Shown here in pieces: positions 29,691 to 37,373 of a stretch of 64,000 nucleotides of DNA. The stretch is from Klenkia taihuensis (GTDB taxonomy: Bacteria; Actinomycetota; Actinomycetes; Mycobacteriales; Geodermatophilaceae), in the NCBI RefSeq assembly GCF_900112525.1, contig NZ_FOMD01000001.1, forward strand, positions 1,364,001 to 1,428,000. The letters are read 5' to 3'. The notes under the pieces are model-generated. The model saw only the letters and a program-made list of their open reading frames with translations, did no database searches and had not been told where the DNA came from. The translations under genes and the position numbers were made by a program. Position 1 is the stretch's first letter. Each line of letters opens with the position of its first letter.

Positions 29691-30349
29691 AGGGCCGCGT
29701 AGACCACCACGTTGTCGGTGTAGCTGCGCCGCGACCGGTCGAACTCGCCGCCGCAGGTGATCAGCCGCAGCTGGGCGTCGACGGTGGGCCCGTAGACCTC
29801 CGCGGTCGCGAACGCGGTCTTGGGGTACTCGGCCACCCGGGTGACGGTGAAGGTGAGCGTGCTGCCGTCGGCCCGCCCGACCAGCACCTGCGCGCCCACC
29901 TGGATGTCCTCCAGGCCCCAGAAGACCGCCGGGCCCGACCGGGAGTCCACGTGCCCGGCGAGCACCGCCGGGCCCACCTCGCCGGGGGCCACCCCGGCGG
30001 CGAACCAGCCCGCCTGCGCGTAGTCCGCGGGCGGGACCAGCGCGCCGGTGGTGTCCACGCCGATCGGGACCAGGCTGCTGGACAGGTCGACGCTGGGCAC
30101 GGCCACCGACACCGGCGCCGGGGCGGTCGGGCTGCCGGCGCCGACCTCGGTGACCACCGGGGCGGGCGGGCTGCCCGCGGCCGCGGGTTCCTGAACCGGC
30201 CCGGTGGGCTGCAGCAGCGCCACGGCGCCGGCGACGACGGCCACCACCGCGAGCGACCAGCGCAGCGCGGTCAGCCACGGACGGCGACGGCGGTGCCGGT
30301 GCCGCCGGGCCGTCGGGGGGCGGTCGTCGACCGCCGGCTGCCCGCTCAG
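29684..30349 (-). CDS. Class E/F-type sortase, probable CTG start
   Basis: Membrane-anchored cysteine transpeptidase attaching surface proteins to the cell wall. With a start at CTG 30349 it has 221 residues: basic N-terminus, membrane helix (WSLAVVAVVAGAVALL, 31-46), Pro/Ala linker and sortase barrel with catalytic His133 (LAGHVDS), Cys199 (LITCGG) and Arg208. The CTG overlaps the stop of the upstream gene (CTGA). The first in-frame GTG (30247) lies inside the membrane helix and has no ribosome site. The partner upstream encodes a likely substrate. Confidence 0.85.
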   Translation of the reverse strand: MSGQPAVDDRPPTARRHRHRRRRPWLTALRWSLAVVAVVAGAVALLQPTGPVQEPAAAGSPPAPVVTEVGAGSPTAPAPVSVAVPSVDLSSSLVPIGVDTTGALVPPADYAQAGWFAAGVAPGEVGPAVLAGHVDSRSGPAVFWGLEDIQVGAQVLVGRADGSTLTFTVTRVAEYPKTAFATAEVYGPTVDAQLRLITCGGEFDRSRRSYTDNVVVYAALQ

Positions 30350-31197
30350 CGCGCGGCGTGCCGGGGCGCGCTGCCCCGGCGCGGCAGGCGCCGGCCGGCG
30401 GCCGTCACCGAGCCCAGCAGGGCGAGGACGGCGACCGCGCCGAGCGCCACCGGCAGGGACGACGAACCGGCCCCGCCGCCGCCACCGGCCTCGACGCCGC
30501 CGGTCGGGACGACGCCCGGGCTCGCCGCGTCGAGCACCGTCTGCACCTGGACGCCGGAGTCGCCGTCCAGCAGCAGCACCGTGTAGGAGGACCCGCCCGC
30601 GAGGTCCACCGGGAGGTCGGTGGGCGCACCGGAACCACCGGACACCTGCAGCGTGGTCGGGCCGCCGGGCACCGACACGTAGTCGGTGAGGTCGGGGAAG
30701 GCCAGGTCGGGGGAGAGGGTGGGCCCCTCGGCCAGCTTGACCGCGGCCGGGGTGAGCGTCTGGGAGGCGTTGACCACCCGCGCGCGGGCCTGGCCGGTGG
30801 CGGGCGGGGTGAGGTCGTCGTCCAGGACGGTCAGGCCGAGCTGCGCGAAGGTGCCGACGCCGGCGACGGTGAACGCCGTGCCGGGGTCGACGGTGACGGT
30901 GGTCGACAGCACCGGGGCCGAGGTGGCCGGGGCGCCGGCCGAGCGCATCGAGACGGTGTAGGTGCCGGCGGGGACCGACTGGTAGCCCGAGACGGTGCCG
31001 TAGCCGACGCCGCTGAGCACGATGCCGGTGTCCGGGCTGGACACCGAGTCGACGTAGACGTCGACCGAGGGGGTGTCCGGGCTCAGGTGGGCCAGGCGGA
31101 GCATGCCGGTGTCGGCGGCGCCGGCGGGCGACGTGCCCCCGACGAGCAGGGCCACCACGGCCAGCAGGACGACCGACACGGTGCGCCGGATGGTCAT
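30346..31197 (-). CDS. Secreted DUF4397 surface protein, likely sortase substrate
   Basis: 283 residues. A Sec signal peptide (VVLLAVVALLVGGTSPAGAA) is followed by a DUF4397 beta domain (LRLAHLSPDTPSVDVYVDS, VPAGTYTVSMR, VVNASQTL). The C-terminus has VVPTGG, a glycine-rich linker, a membrane helix (LPVALGAVAVLALLGSVTAA) and an Arg-rich tail: the architecture of a cell-wall sorting signal, though the motif is not canonical LPXTG. Translational coupling to the sortase gene supports a dedicated pair. Function of DUF4397 is unknown; adhesion is a guess. Confidence 0.8.
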   Translation of the reverse strand: MTIRRTVSVVLLAVVALLVGGTSPAGAADTGMLRLAHLSPDTPSVDVYVDSVSSPDTGIVLSGVGYGTVSGYQSVPAGTYTVSMRSAGAPATSAPVLSTTVTVDPGTAFTVAGVGTFAQLGLTVLDDDLTPPATGQARARVVNASQTLTPAAVKLAEGPTLSPDLAFPDLTDYVSVPGGPTTLQVSGGSGAPTDLPVDLAGGSSYTVLLLDGDSGVQVQTVLDAASPGVVPTGGVEAGGGGGAGSSSLPVALGAVAVLALLGSVTAAGRRLPRRGSAPRHAAR

Positions 31198-31281
31198 GGG
31201 TGTCTCCCCTGGTCACGACCGGACTACTGCCGGCCAACCGTACCGATCCACCACGGACCCGCCAGTCGGGCCCGGGGCGGC

Positions 31282-33003
31282 TCAGCGGGAGGCCGCGCTC
31301 ACCAGGGCGTCGGGGTCGGCGACGTACCGGAACCCCACCCGCATCCCGTCCGGGCCGGTCTCGACCACGTCGGGGGCGTAGGGCGGCAGCTGGGCGGCCA
31401 GCCAGTCCTCGACCTGGCCGACGAGCGCGGGGTCGTCGGCCAGCCGCACGCCGCCCACGGAGTCCACGACGGCGTAGCGCACCGGGGTGGACACCTCGCC
31501 GGGGACGGCGGGCAGCGCCGACAGCCCGATGCCCTGCTGCGCGGCCACCCCGGCCAGGAGGGTCAGCAGCCGGGGGTCGACGTCCCCGGACAGCAGCGCA
31601 CCGGTCGCCTGCCCGGCGTCGGCGGTCGTCGGGTTCGTGAGCAGGGCGGCCGACAGCTCCCGGCGCAGCCGGCGCTCCTCGGCGTCGGGCCCGCGCCGCT
31701 CGGGGTCGGCGACGACCAGCCCGGTGTCGGGGTCGCCGAACCGGGCGACGACCAGCCCGGCCATCCCGGGGGGCGTGGCACCCCGGGCCACCCGCAGGCC
31801 GCCGTCGCCGATCACCACCCCGGCCAGGCGGAGGTCCTGGGCCAGCAGCCCGTCGGCCGCGACCGGCGTCCCCGGCGGGAGCTCGCTGGTCAGCCAGTCG
31901 ACGAAGGCCCGCCGGTCCCGGGCGCCGAAGTCGTCGACCGGGCCGGTGCGCACCAGCACCGCCGAGGCGACCAGGGCCGCGACCAGGCCCACGGCGCCGG
32001 CGGCGAGCAGCACCGGCCGGGCGCGGCGGAGGGCCCGGACGGCCAGCAGCTCCTGCACCAGCGCGCCGGCCAGCAGCGCCCCGACCGGCAGGCAGACCAC
32101 GAGCGCGGCGAACCGGCCGGGCGGCACCACCGCCGCCAGCACGGTGGCGGCCAGCGCGGCCGCCGGGGGGCGCCAGCGGGGCAGCCACCAGGCGGCCAGC
32201 ACCCCGACGGCGAGCAGGCCCGCCGTCAGGAGCACCGAGCGGGCCTCGCCCGCCGCCCAGGGCGCCACGACGTCGGGCTGGGGGTCCCAGGCGGGCAGCA
32301 GCAGCACCAGCCCGACGAAGACCGGTGCCAGGCAACCGGCCACCACGGTGCGGGCCACCGGTGACCAGCGCAGGCCGAGGCGGCCCGCGGCCAGCGCCGC
32401 CGCGGTGCCGGCCACGACCAGCAGCAGCACGTCGGGGGCGAGCAGGACCGCCGGCACCAGCGCGACGCCACCCATCGCCCGGACGGCGGGGCGGCGGCGT
32501 CCGGTGCCCAGCCAGGCGGCCAGCAGCAGCCAGGGCACGGCCCACGCCGCCGGGGAGCTGACCGCGTGCAGCAGGTCCAGTCCGGGGACGGCGCCCAGCA
32601 GCAGGACGGCGGTGGCCGCGCCCGCGTCGCCCAGCCGGGCCCGGCGGGCGACCCGCCACAGCAGCAGGCAGGACAGCACGAGGGCGACCCAGAGCACCTC
32701 CCGGCCCGCGGCGGCCAGGCCGAGGTCGCGGTCGGGCCCCCGGGTCAGCCAGCCCCAGGCGGCGGTGTGCACCACGGCCAGCCCGTCGGGGGTGAGCGGG
32801 TCGGGCGCCGGGCCGCCGGCGAGCCAGTCCCAGGCGGGGGCGGTCAGCGCGCCGTCGTCGGCCAGCGGCGAGGTGCGCAGCACCCGGGCGGCGACCAGCC
32901 CGGCCACGACCACCGCGAGCAGCGGGGCGAGGACGGTCCACCGGACGCCGGACCGCCCGGGGGAGCGGTGCCGGGGAGGGGCCTGGGCACCCTGCACCGA
33001 CAC
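31282..33003 (-). CDS. Polytopic membrane protein with large C-terminal soluble domain
   Basis: 573 residues, function unknown. An N-terminal helix (TVLAPLLAVVVAGLVAARVL) is followed by an extracytoplasmic stretch, then about nine helices to residue ~350, and a soluble C-terminal domain of ~215 residues (from VRTGPVDDFGARD). This layout resembles glycosyltransferase-C or mannosyltransferase-like proteins, but I see no diagnostic motif. GTG 33003 is preceded by GGGAGCG. It shares strand with the DUF4397 and sortase genes (84-nt gap) and may belong with envelope assembly. Confidence 0.65.
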   Translation of the reverse strand: MSVQGAQAPPRHRSPGRSGVRWTVLAPLLAVVVAGLVAARVLRTSPLADDGALTAPAWDWLAGGPAPDPLTPDGLAVVHTAAWGWLTRGPDRDLGLAAAGREVLWVALVLSCLLLWRVARRARLGDAGAATAVLLLGAVPGLDLLHAVSSPAAWAVPWLLLAAWLGTGRRRPAVRAMGGVALVPAVLLAPDVLLLVVAGTAAALAAGRLGLRWSPVARTVVAGCLAPVFVGLVLLLPAWDPQPDVVAPWAAGEARSVLLTAGLLAVGVLAAWWLPRWRPPAAALAATVLAAVVPPGRFAALVVCLPVGALLAGALVQELLAVRALRRARPVLLAAGAVGLVAALVASAVLVRTGPVDDFGARDRRAFVDWLTSELPPGTPVAADGLLAQDLRLAGVVIGDGGLRVARGATPPGMAGLVVARFGDPDTGLVVADPERRGPDAEERRLRRELSAALLTNPTTADAGQATGALLSGDVDPRLLTLLAGVAAQQGIGLSALPAVPGEVSTPVRYAVVDSVGGVRLADDPALVGQVEDWLAAQLPPYAPDVVETGPDGMRVGFRYVADPDALVSAASR

Positions 33004-33094
33004 CCGATCACGCTCCCGTCGCCGTCCGGCTCGACGTGAGCACCTTGACACGCACGGTCACGACCGGCCACTCCCGGTCGCGGCCCCTCCGCGG

Positions 33095-34315
33095 TCAGCT
33101 CCGGCGGGTGTCCCCGCCCTGGGCGGGCTGGCTGCCCGTGGGCACCGACCGGACGGCCGGCTGCACCGCCGTCGCCGGGCCGGGGGCGGCGGCGGGACGG
33201 GGGGTGGGGCGCTGCAGCGGCGGGCGCGAGGGCGCGGCCGACGCGGCGGTGCTGCCCTGCGCGGGCCCGGACGGCGCAGCTGCGGACGGCGCAGGTCCGG
33301 ACGGCGCCGCTCCGGACGGGGCGGGCCCGGTCGGTGCGGCGGGGACGGCCTGGGTGGACGGGGCCTGCTCGTCGGCCGCGTCCTGCGCCTCGTCGGCCGG
33401 GGCCCCGGCGGTGCCCTCGGCGGGCTTCTCCACCGGCTCGCCGTCCACGGGCTCGCCGTCCTCCGGCGTCCCCTCGGCGGACCCCGCCGCGGGCGCCGTC
33501 GGGCCGGCGGGCTGGGCGTCGGCGAGGGAGGGCAGCCGGCCGAGCAGGCTGCGGACCTCGTGCAGCCGGGCGGCCAGCTCGTCGCGGACCCGGCGGACCG
33601 CGGCGGCCTCCTCCTGGGCGGCGGTGACCAGCGCGGCGGCGCGGGCGGTGGCGTCGGCGACCCGGCGCTCGGCGGCCGCGGTCGAGGCCTTCTCCCGCTC
33701 GTCCTCCAGGCGGGCGGCCTCGGTGCGCCGGGCCCGCTGCGCGATCTCGAAGTCCTCCTCGATCTTCGTGCGGCGGGCCTGCGAGTCGACGTCGAGCTGG
33801 GCGACCCGCTCCTGGGCCTTGGTCACCAGCTCGTCGGCGCGGGCCTGCGCCTTGGCCGCGATCTGCTCGGCCTCGTGCCGGGCCTCGGCCAGCACCCGGT
33901 CGGCGTCGGCGCCGGCCTGGGCCTGCCGCTGCACCGAGGCGTTCTCCTCGGCGGTGATCCGCTCCCGGATCGCGTCGGCCTCCTCGGCGGCCCGGCGGCG
34001 GACCTCGGCGGCCTCCTCCTCGGCCAGCCGGAGCATGTGCGAGATGCGCTCGCCCATGTTCTCGAAGGTGGGGGCACCGGCGGAGGCGGCCTTGCGGCGC
34101 AGCGCCTCCATCTCCTGGTGCAGGGCCGAAAGCTGCGCGGCGAGGTCGGAGGCGCGGGAGGCGGCGGCGTCCCGGTCGGCCATGGTGACCCGCAGGTCCG
34201 CGTCCAAGCGCTCGATCGCCTCGGCCACCTGGTCACGGTGGTAGCCCTTGCGGACCACCTCGAAGGAGTAGGTGGCCTCACGGAGCGGGAGCAGTTCGGC
34301 GTGGGGGTCGCTCAT
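33095..34315 (-). CDS. DivIVA-like coiled-coil protein
   Basis: 406 residues. The N-terminal block ATYSFEVVRKGYHRDQVAEAIERLDADL is the DivIVA-type membrane-curvature/lipid-binding module, followed by a long Ala/Glu/Arg coiled coil (to ~270) and a Pro/Ala/Ser-rich disordered tail with repeats of PSGxAPSGPA. Such proteins organise polar growth or septum-associated enzymes. ATG 34315 is placed 9 nt after GGAAGG; an ATG nine bases upstream is the alternative. It is probably one of several DivIVA paralogues rather than the essential Wag31, which normally sits by the ftsZ cluster. Confidence 0.78.
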   Translation of the reverse strand: MSDPHAELLPLREATYSFEVVRKGYHRDQVAEAIERLDADLRVTMADRDAAASRASDLAAQLSALHQEMEALRRKAASAGAPTFENMGERISHMLRLAEEEAAEVRRRAAEEADAIRERITAEENASVQRQAQAGADADRVLAEARHEAEQIAAKAQARADELVTKAQERVAQLDVDSQARRTKIEEDFEIAQRARRTEAARLEDEREKASTAAAERRVADATARAAALVTAAQEEAAAVRRVRDELAARLHEVRSLLGRLPSLADAQPAGPTAPAAGSAEGTPEDGEPVDGEPVEKPAEGTAGAPADEAQDAADEQAPSTQAVPAAPTGPAPSGAAPSGPAPSAAAPSGPAQGSTAASAAPSRPPLQRPTPRPAAAPGPATAVQPAVRSVPTGSQPAQGGDTRRS

Positions 34316-34403
34316 GGGCCCCATCCTTCCAGAGAGCGCGCGTCCGACGGCCCGTGACGGACCGGCCCGCAGCTGGTCCACAGCTGCGGGCCGGGGGCGC
34401 CGG

Positions 34404-35735
34404 CTACAGGCCGCGGAACCGGTTGATCGCGTCCAGGTGCTTCTCGCGCTTGGCGGTGTCGCGGACGCCCAGGCCCTCCTCGGGGGCGAGGGTCAGCACG
34501 CCGACCTTGCCCTGGTGGGAGTTCATCTGGACGTCGCGGGCGGCCTGGCCGACCTCGGCCATCGGGTAGACCTTGGACACCGTGGGGTGGATGAGGCCGC
34601 GGTCGATGAGCCGGTTGGCCTCGTAGGCCTCCTTGTAGTTCGCGAAGTGCGAGCTCAGGATCTTCTTGAGGTTCATCCACAGGTAGCGGTTGTCGTACTC
34701 GTGCAGGTAGCCCGAGGTCGAGGCGCAGGTGATGATCGTGCCGCCCTTCTTGGCGACGTAGACGCTGGCGCCGAAGGTCTCCCGGCCGGGGTGCTCGAAG
34801 ACGATGTCGATGTCCTCACCACCGGTGAGCTCGCGGATCTTCTTGCCGAACCGCTGCCACTCCTTGGGGTCCTGGGTCTTCTCGTCCTTCCAGAACCGGT
34901 AGCCCTCGGCGGAGCGGTCGATGACCAGCTCGGCGCCCATCTTCCGCACGATCTCGGCCTTCTCGGGGCTGGAGACCACGCAGACGGGGATGGCGCCGCC
35001 GTTGAGGGCCATCTGGGTGGCGTAGGAGCCCAGCCCGCCCGAGGCGCCCCAGATCAGCACGGTGTCGCCCTGCTTCATGTTGGCGCCGTTCTTGCTGACC
35101 AGCTGCCGGTAGGCCGTCGCGTTGACCAGCCCGGGGGCGGCCGCCTCCTCCCAGGTGAGGTGGGCGGGCTTGGGCAGCAGCTGGTTGCTCTTGACCAGTG
35201 CCAGCTCCGCCAGGCCGCCGAAGTTGGTCTCGAAGCCCCAGATGCGCTGCTGGGGGTCCATCATCGTGTCGTCGTGGCCGGCCGGGTCCTCCAGCTCCAC
35301 CGACAGGCAGTGCGCGACGACCTCGTCGCCGGCCTTCCACTTGTTCACCCCGGGCCCCACGGCCAGCACGACGCCGGCGAGGTCGGAGCCCACCACGTGG
35401 TAGGGCAGGTCGTGCCGCTTGGTGAGCTCGGAGACCCGCCCGTAGCGCTCCAGGAACCCGAACGTGCTCACCGGCTCGAAGATCGAGGTCCACACGGTGT
35501 TGTAGTTCACCGAGGAGGCCATCACGGCCACGATCGCCTCACCCGGGCCCAGCTCGGGAGTGGGCACCTCCTCCACGTGCAGGCTCTTGCGGGGGTCCTT
35601 GTCCTTGGTGGCCAGGCCCTCGAACATGTCCTGCTCGTCCTTGCGCACCAGCACCGCGCGGTAGGAGGCGGGCACGCCCAGCCCCCCGATGTCGGTCAGC
35701 TGGTCGGACAGGATGGCGTCCCTGATCTCGTTCAC
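34404..35735 (-). CDS. ccr: Crotonyl-CoA carboxylase/reductase
   Basis: NADPH-dependent reductive carboxylation of crotonyl-CoA to ethylmalonyl-CoA, the defining CO2-fixing step of the ethylmalonyl-CoA pathway. 443 residues, medium-chain dehydrogenase fold, with the long N-terminal extension typical of Ccr, and the family stretches SSVNYNTVWTSIFEPVSTF, LPYHVVGSDLAGVVL, WGFETNFGGLAELA, IWGASGGLGSYATQ and FEHPGRETFGASVYV. The FEHPGRETF segment lies at the CO2 pocket in characterised enzymes. GTG 35735 follows GGGGAGCAGCAC. Ecm, epimerase and thiolase are nearby. Confidence 0.95.
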   Translation of the reverse strand: MNEIRDAILSDQLTDIGGLGVPASYRAVLVRKDEQDMFEGLATKDKDPRKSLHVEEVPTPELGPGEAIVAVMASSVNYNTVWTSIFEPVSTFGFLERYGRVSELTKRHDLPYHVVGSDLAGVVLAVGPGVNKWKAGDEVVAHCLSVELEDPAGHDDTMMDPQQRIWGFETNFGGLAELALVKSNQLLPKPAHLTWEEAAAPGLVNATAYRQLVSKNGANMKQGDTVLIWGASGGLGSYATQMALNGGAIPVCVVSSPEKAEIVRKMGAELVIDRSAEGYRFWKDEKTQDPKEWQRFGKKIRELTGGEDIDIVFEHPGRETFGASVYVAKKGGTIITCASTSGYLHEYDNRYLWMNLKKILSSHFANYKEAYEANRLIDRGLIHPTVSKVYPMAEVGQAARDVQMNSHQGKVGVLTLAPEEGLGVRDTAKREKHLDAINRFRGL

Positions 35736-35776
35736 GTGCTGCTCCCCGGGTCGTCGTTGGCTCGGTGTGCTGGCGG

Positions 35777-35793
35777 ATGTTACTGACGGGTAG
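35777..35793 (-). promoter_or_regulatory. ccr promoter with operator-like dyad
   Basis: Read on the minus strand, TAACAT (35782-35777) is a -10 box with a predicted start near 35770. The sequence TTACTGACGGGTAG on the plus strand (35780-35793) fits YTACY-N4-RGTAR and overlaps the -10 by three bases. It is the least symmetric of the three sites found. Confidence 0.5.
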
Positions 35794-35801
35794 GTCGGAT
35801 G

Positions 35802-36251
35802 TCAGTGGGGTGTGGCCGGTTCCACGATCTCGACGAGCACGCCCCCGGCGTCCTTGGGGTGCACGAAGTTGACCCGGCTGCCGGCGGTGCCGCGGCGGGG
35901 CTCGTCGTAGAGCAGCCGCAGGCCGCGCTCGCGGAGGGTGGCGCTGACCGCCTCGACGTCGGTGACCCGGAAGGCCAGCTGCTGCAGGCCCGGGCCCGAC
36001 CGGCCGATGAACTTCGCGATCGTCGACTCCGGGGTGAGCGGGGCCAGCAGCTGAATCCGGGTGTCGCCGGACCCGACGGCGAGCATCGCCTCGCGGACGC
36101 CCTGCTCCTCGTTCGTCTCCTCGTGCACCGACCGCACCCCGAAGGACCTGTCGTAGAAGGCGATCGCCTCGTCCAGGTCCGGGACGGCGATCCCGACGTG
36201 GTCGATGGTGGTGAACAGCTCGGTGGGCAGTGCGGCTCCGTCGACGCTCAT
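35802..36251 (-). CDS. mce: Methylmalonyl/ethylmalonyl-CoA epimerase
   Basis: Vicinal-oxygen-chelate enzyme of 149 residues inverting the alpha carbon of methylmalonyl- or ethylmalonyl-CoA so the mutase can use it. Paired beta-alpha-beta modules are visible (IDHVGIAVPDLDEAIAFY and LQQLAFRVTDVEAVSATL). Likely metal ligands are H18, Q67 and E141. The position usually held by a second His (HHxAF in Streptomyces) is QQLAF here, residues 90-91, so one ligand may be Gln. Upstream of ccr on the same strand; part of the same pathway. Confidence 0.92.
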   Translation of the reverse strand: MSVDGAALPTELFTTIDHVGIAVPDLDEAIAFYDRSFGVRSVHEETNEEQGVREAMLAVGSGDTRIQLLAPLTPESTIAKFIGRSGPGLQQLAFRVTDVEAVSATLRERGLRLLYDEPRRGTAGSRVNFVHPKDAGGVLVEIVEPATPH

Positions 36252-36325
36252 GCGGGCATGTTGCCGTGACCCGCGGTACCGCGCACCTGTCCGACCGGGT
36301 CGGGCCGGGTGACCCTGCCCACACG

Positions 36326-36361
36326 CCGACGGCCCGGGTGCGGGTGCACCCGGGCCGTCGG
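36326..36361 (-). terminator. Perfect 16-bp hairpin after the hydrolase gene
   Basis: CCGACGGCCCGGGTGC (36326-36341) and its exact complement (36346-36361) surround GGGT. It starts 10 nt beyond the stop of the minus-strand alpha/beta hydrolase gene. No U-tract. Confidence 0.8.
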
Positions 36362-36371
36362 TCGTCGCAGG

Positions 36372-37208
36372 TCAGCGGGCGAGGAACTCCAGCAGCGCCG
36401 CGTTGAACTCCTGCGCGTGGCTGGCGTTGATGCCGTGCGGGCCGCCCTCGATCACCACGAGCTGGGCGTCGGCGATGGACTCGGCCGACCGTTTGCCGGA
36501 GACCTCGAACGGGACGACGGCGTCGCTGTCGCCGTGGATGACCAGCGTCGGCACGGTGACCTTCGTCAGGTCGTCGCGGAAGTCGGTGCGGCCGAACGCG
36601 GTGATGCAGTCCAGCGTGCCCTTCGGGGAGGCGACGTGGGCGATCTGCCGGGCGAAGGCCTTCTGGGCGCTGCTGACCAGGTCCTTGTGCTCGCCCGCGG
36701 CGAAGAAGTTCTCCGTGAAGTCCTCGAGGAAGGCGGGACGGTCGGTGCGCACGCCGTCCTGGAAGGCCTCGATGGTGGCGTCGTCCAGGCCGCCGTCCGG
36801 GTTGTCGTCGCTCTGGTACAGGTACGGCGGGACGGCGGCGGCCAGCACCGCGGAGCGGACCCGGTCGGTGCCGTGGCGGGCGATGTAGCGCACCACCTCG
36901 CCGCCACCCATGGAGAAGCCGACGAGGGTGACGTCGGTGAGGTCCAGGTGGGTGAGCAGGGCGTCCAGGTCGGCGGCGAAGGTGTCGTAGTCGTAGCCGT
37001 CGAAGGGCTTGTCCGACTCGCCGAAGCCCCGGCGGTCGTAGGTGACCACGCGGTGGCCGGCCTCGACCAGGGCGGGCACCTGGGCCTCCCAGGACTTGCC
37101 GGACAGCGGCCAGCCGTGGATGAGCACGACCGGGCGGCCGGTGCCGTGGTCCTCGTAGTACAGCTCGATCGGGGCGGAGTTCTCGGTGCCGACGGTCACG
37201 CGGGGCAT
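36372..37208 (-). CDS. Alpha/beta hydrolase, non-heme haloperoxidase / arylesterase type
   Basis: 278 residues of a single alpha/beta-hydrolase fold. The oxyanion motif LIHGWPLSGKSW, nucleophile Ser99 in GFSMGG, acid Asp in HGDSDAVVPF and His in GGPHGIN form the triad. Sequence style matches cofactor-free haloperoxidase/perhydrolase or arylesterase enzymes, which act as general esterases in vivo. No signal peptide. ATG 37208 is preceded by GGGAGATCGACCC. Its promoter region is shared with the divergent thiolase gene. Confidence 0.83.
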   Translation of the reverse strand: MPRVTVGTENSAPIELYYEDHGTGRPVVLIHGWPLSGKSWEAQVPALVEAGHRVVTYDRRGFGESDKPFDGYDYDTFAADLDALLTHLDLTDVTLVGFSMGGGEVVRYIARHGTDRVRSAVLAAAVPPYLYQSDDNPDGGLDDATIEAFQDGVRTDRPAFLEDFTENFFAAGEHKDLVSSAQKAFARQIAHVASPKGTLDCITAFGRTDFRDDLTKVTVPTLVIHGDSDAVVPFEVSGKRSAESIADAQLVVIEGGPHGINASHAQEFNAALLEFLAR

Positions 37209-37253
37209 GGGTCGATCTCCCTCGGGTGGGGTGCAGGGTCATGAGCTCACTGC

Positions 37254-37271
37254 CCGGTTGTGCACGACCGG
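37254..37271. promoter_or_regulatory. Near-perfect 18-bp palindrome in a divergent promoter region
   Basis: CCGGTTGTGCACGACCGG pairs at eight of nine positions about its centre. It lies between the divergent hydrolase start (37208) and the thiolase promoter (TACGCT, 37324). It resembles a repressor site but is unlike the YTACY-N4-RGTAR dyads. Confidence 0.4.
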
Positions 37272-37323
37272 AACCCTGGGTGAGGTCGGTCACCAGCCGT
37301 CGGCACGGGCCACCGGGGCGCCC

Positions 37324-37373
37324 TACGCTCGGGGACGCCGCCAACGAGGGCGGTGCGCACCCCTGGAGGACCG
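37324..37373 (+). promoter_or_regulatory. Thiolase promoter and ribosome site
   Basis: TACGCT (37324-37329) is a good -10 box; the ~38-nt leader ends in CTGGAGGACCG, a strong ribosome site that selects ATG 37374 over the in-frame ATG-less upstream codons. Confidence 0.5.

Noticed and set aside
33004-33051. Start of the polytopic membrane protein at GTG 33051
   Set aside because: It would add 16 Arg-rich residues without a ribosome site; GTG 33003 has GGGAGCG upstream.
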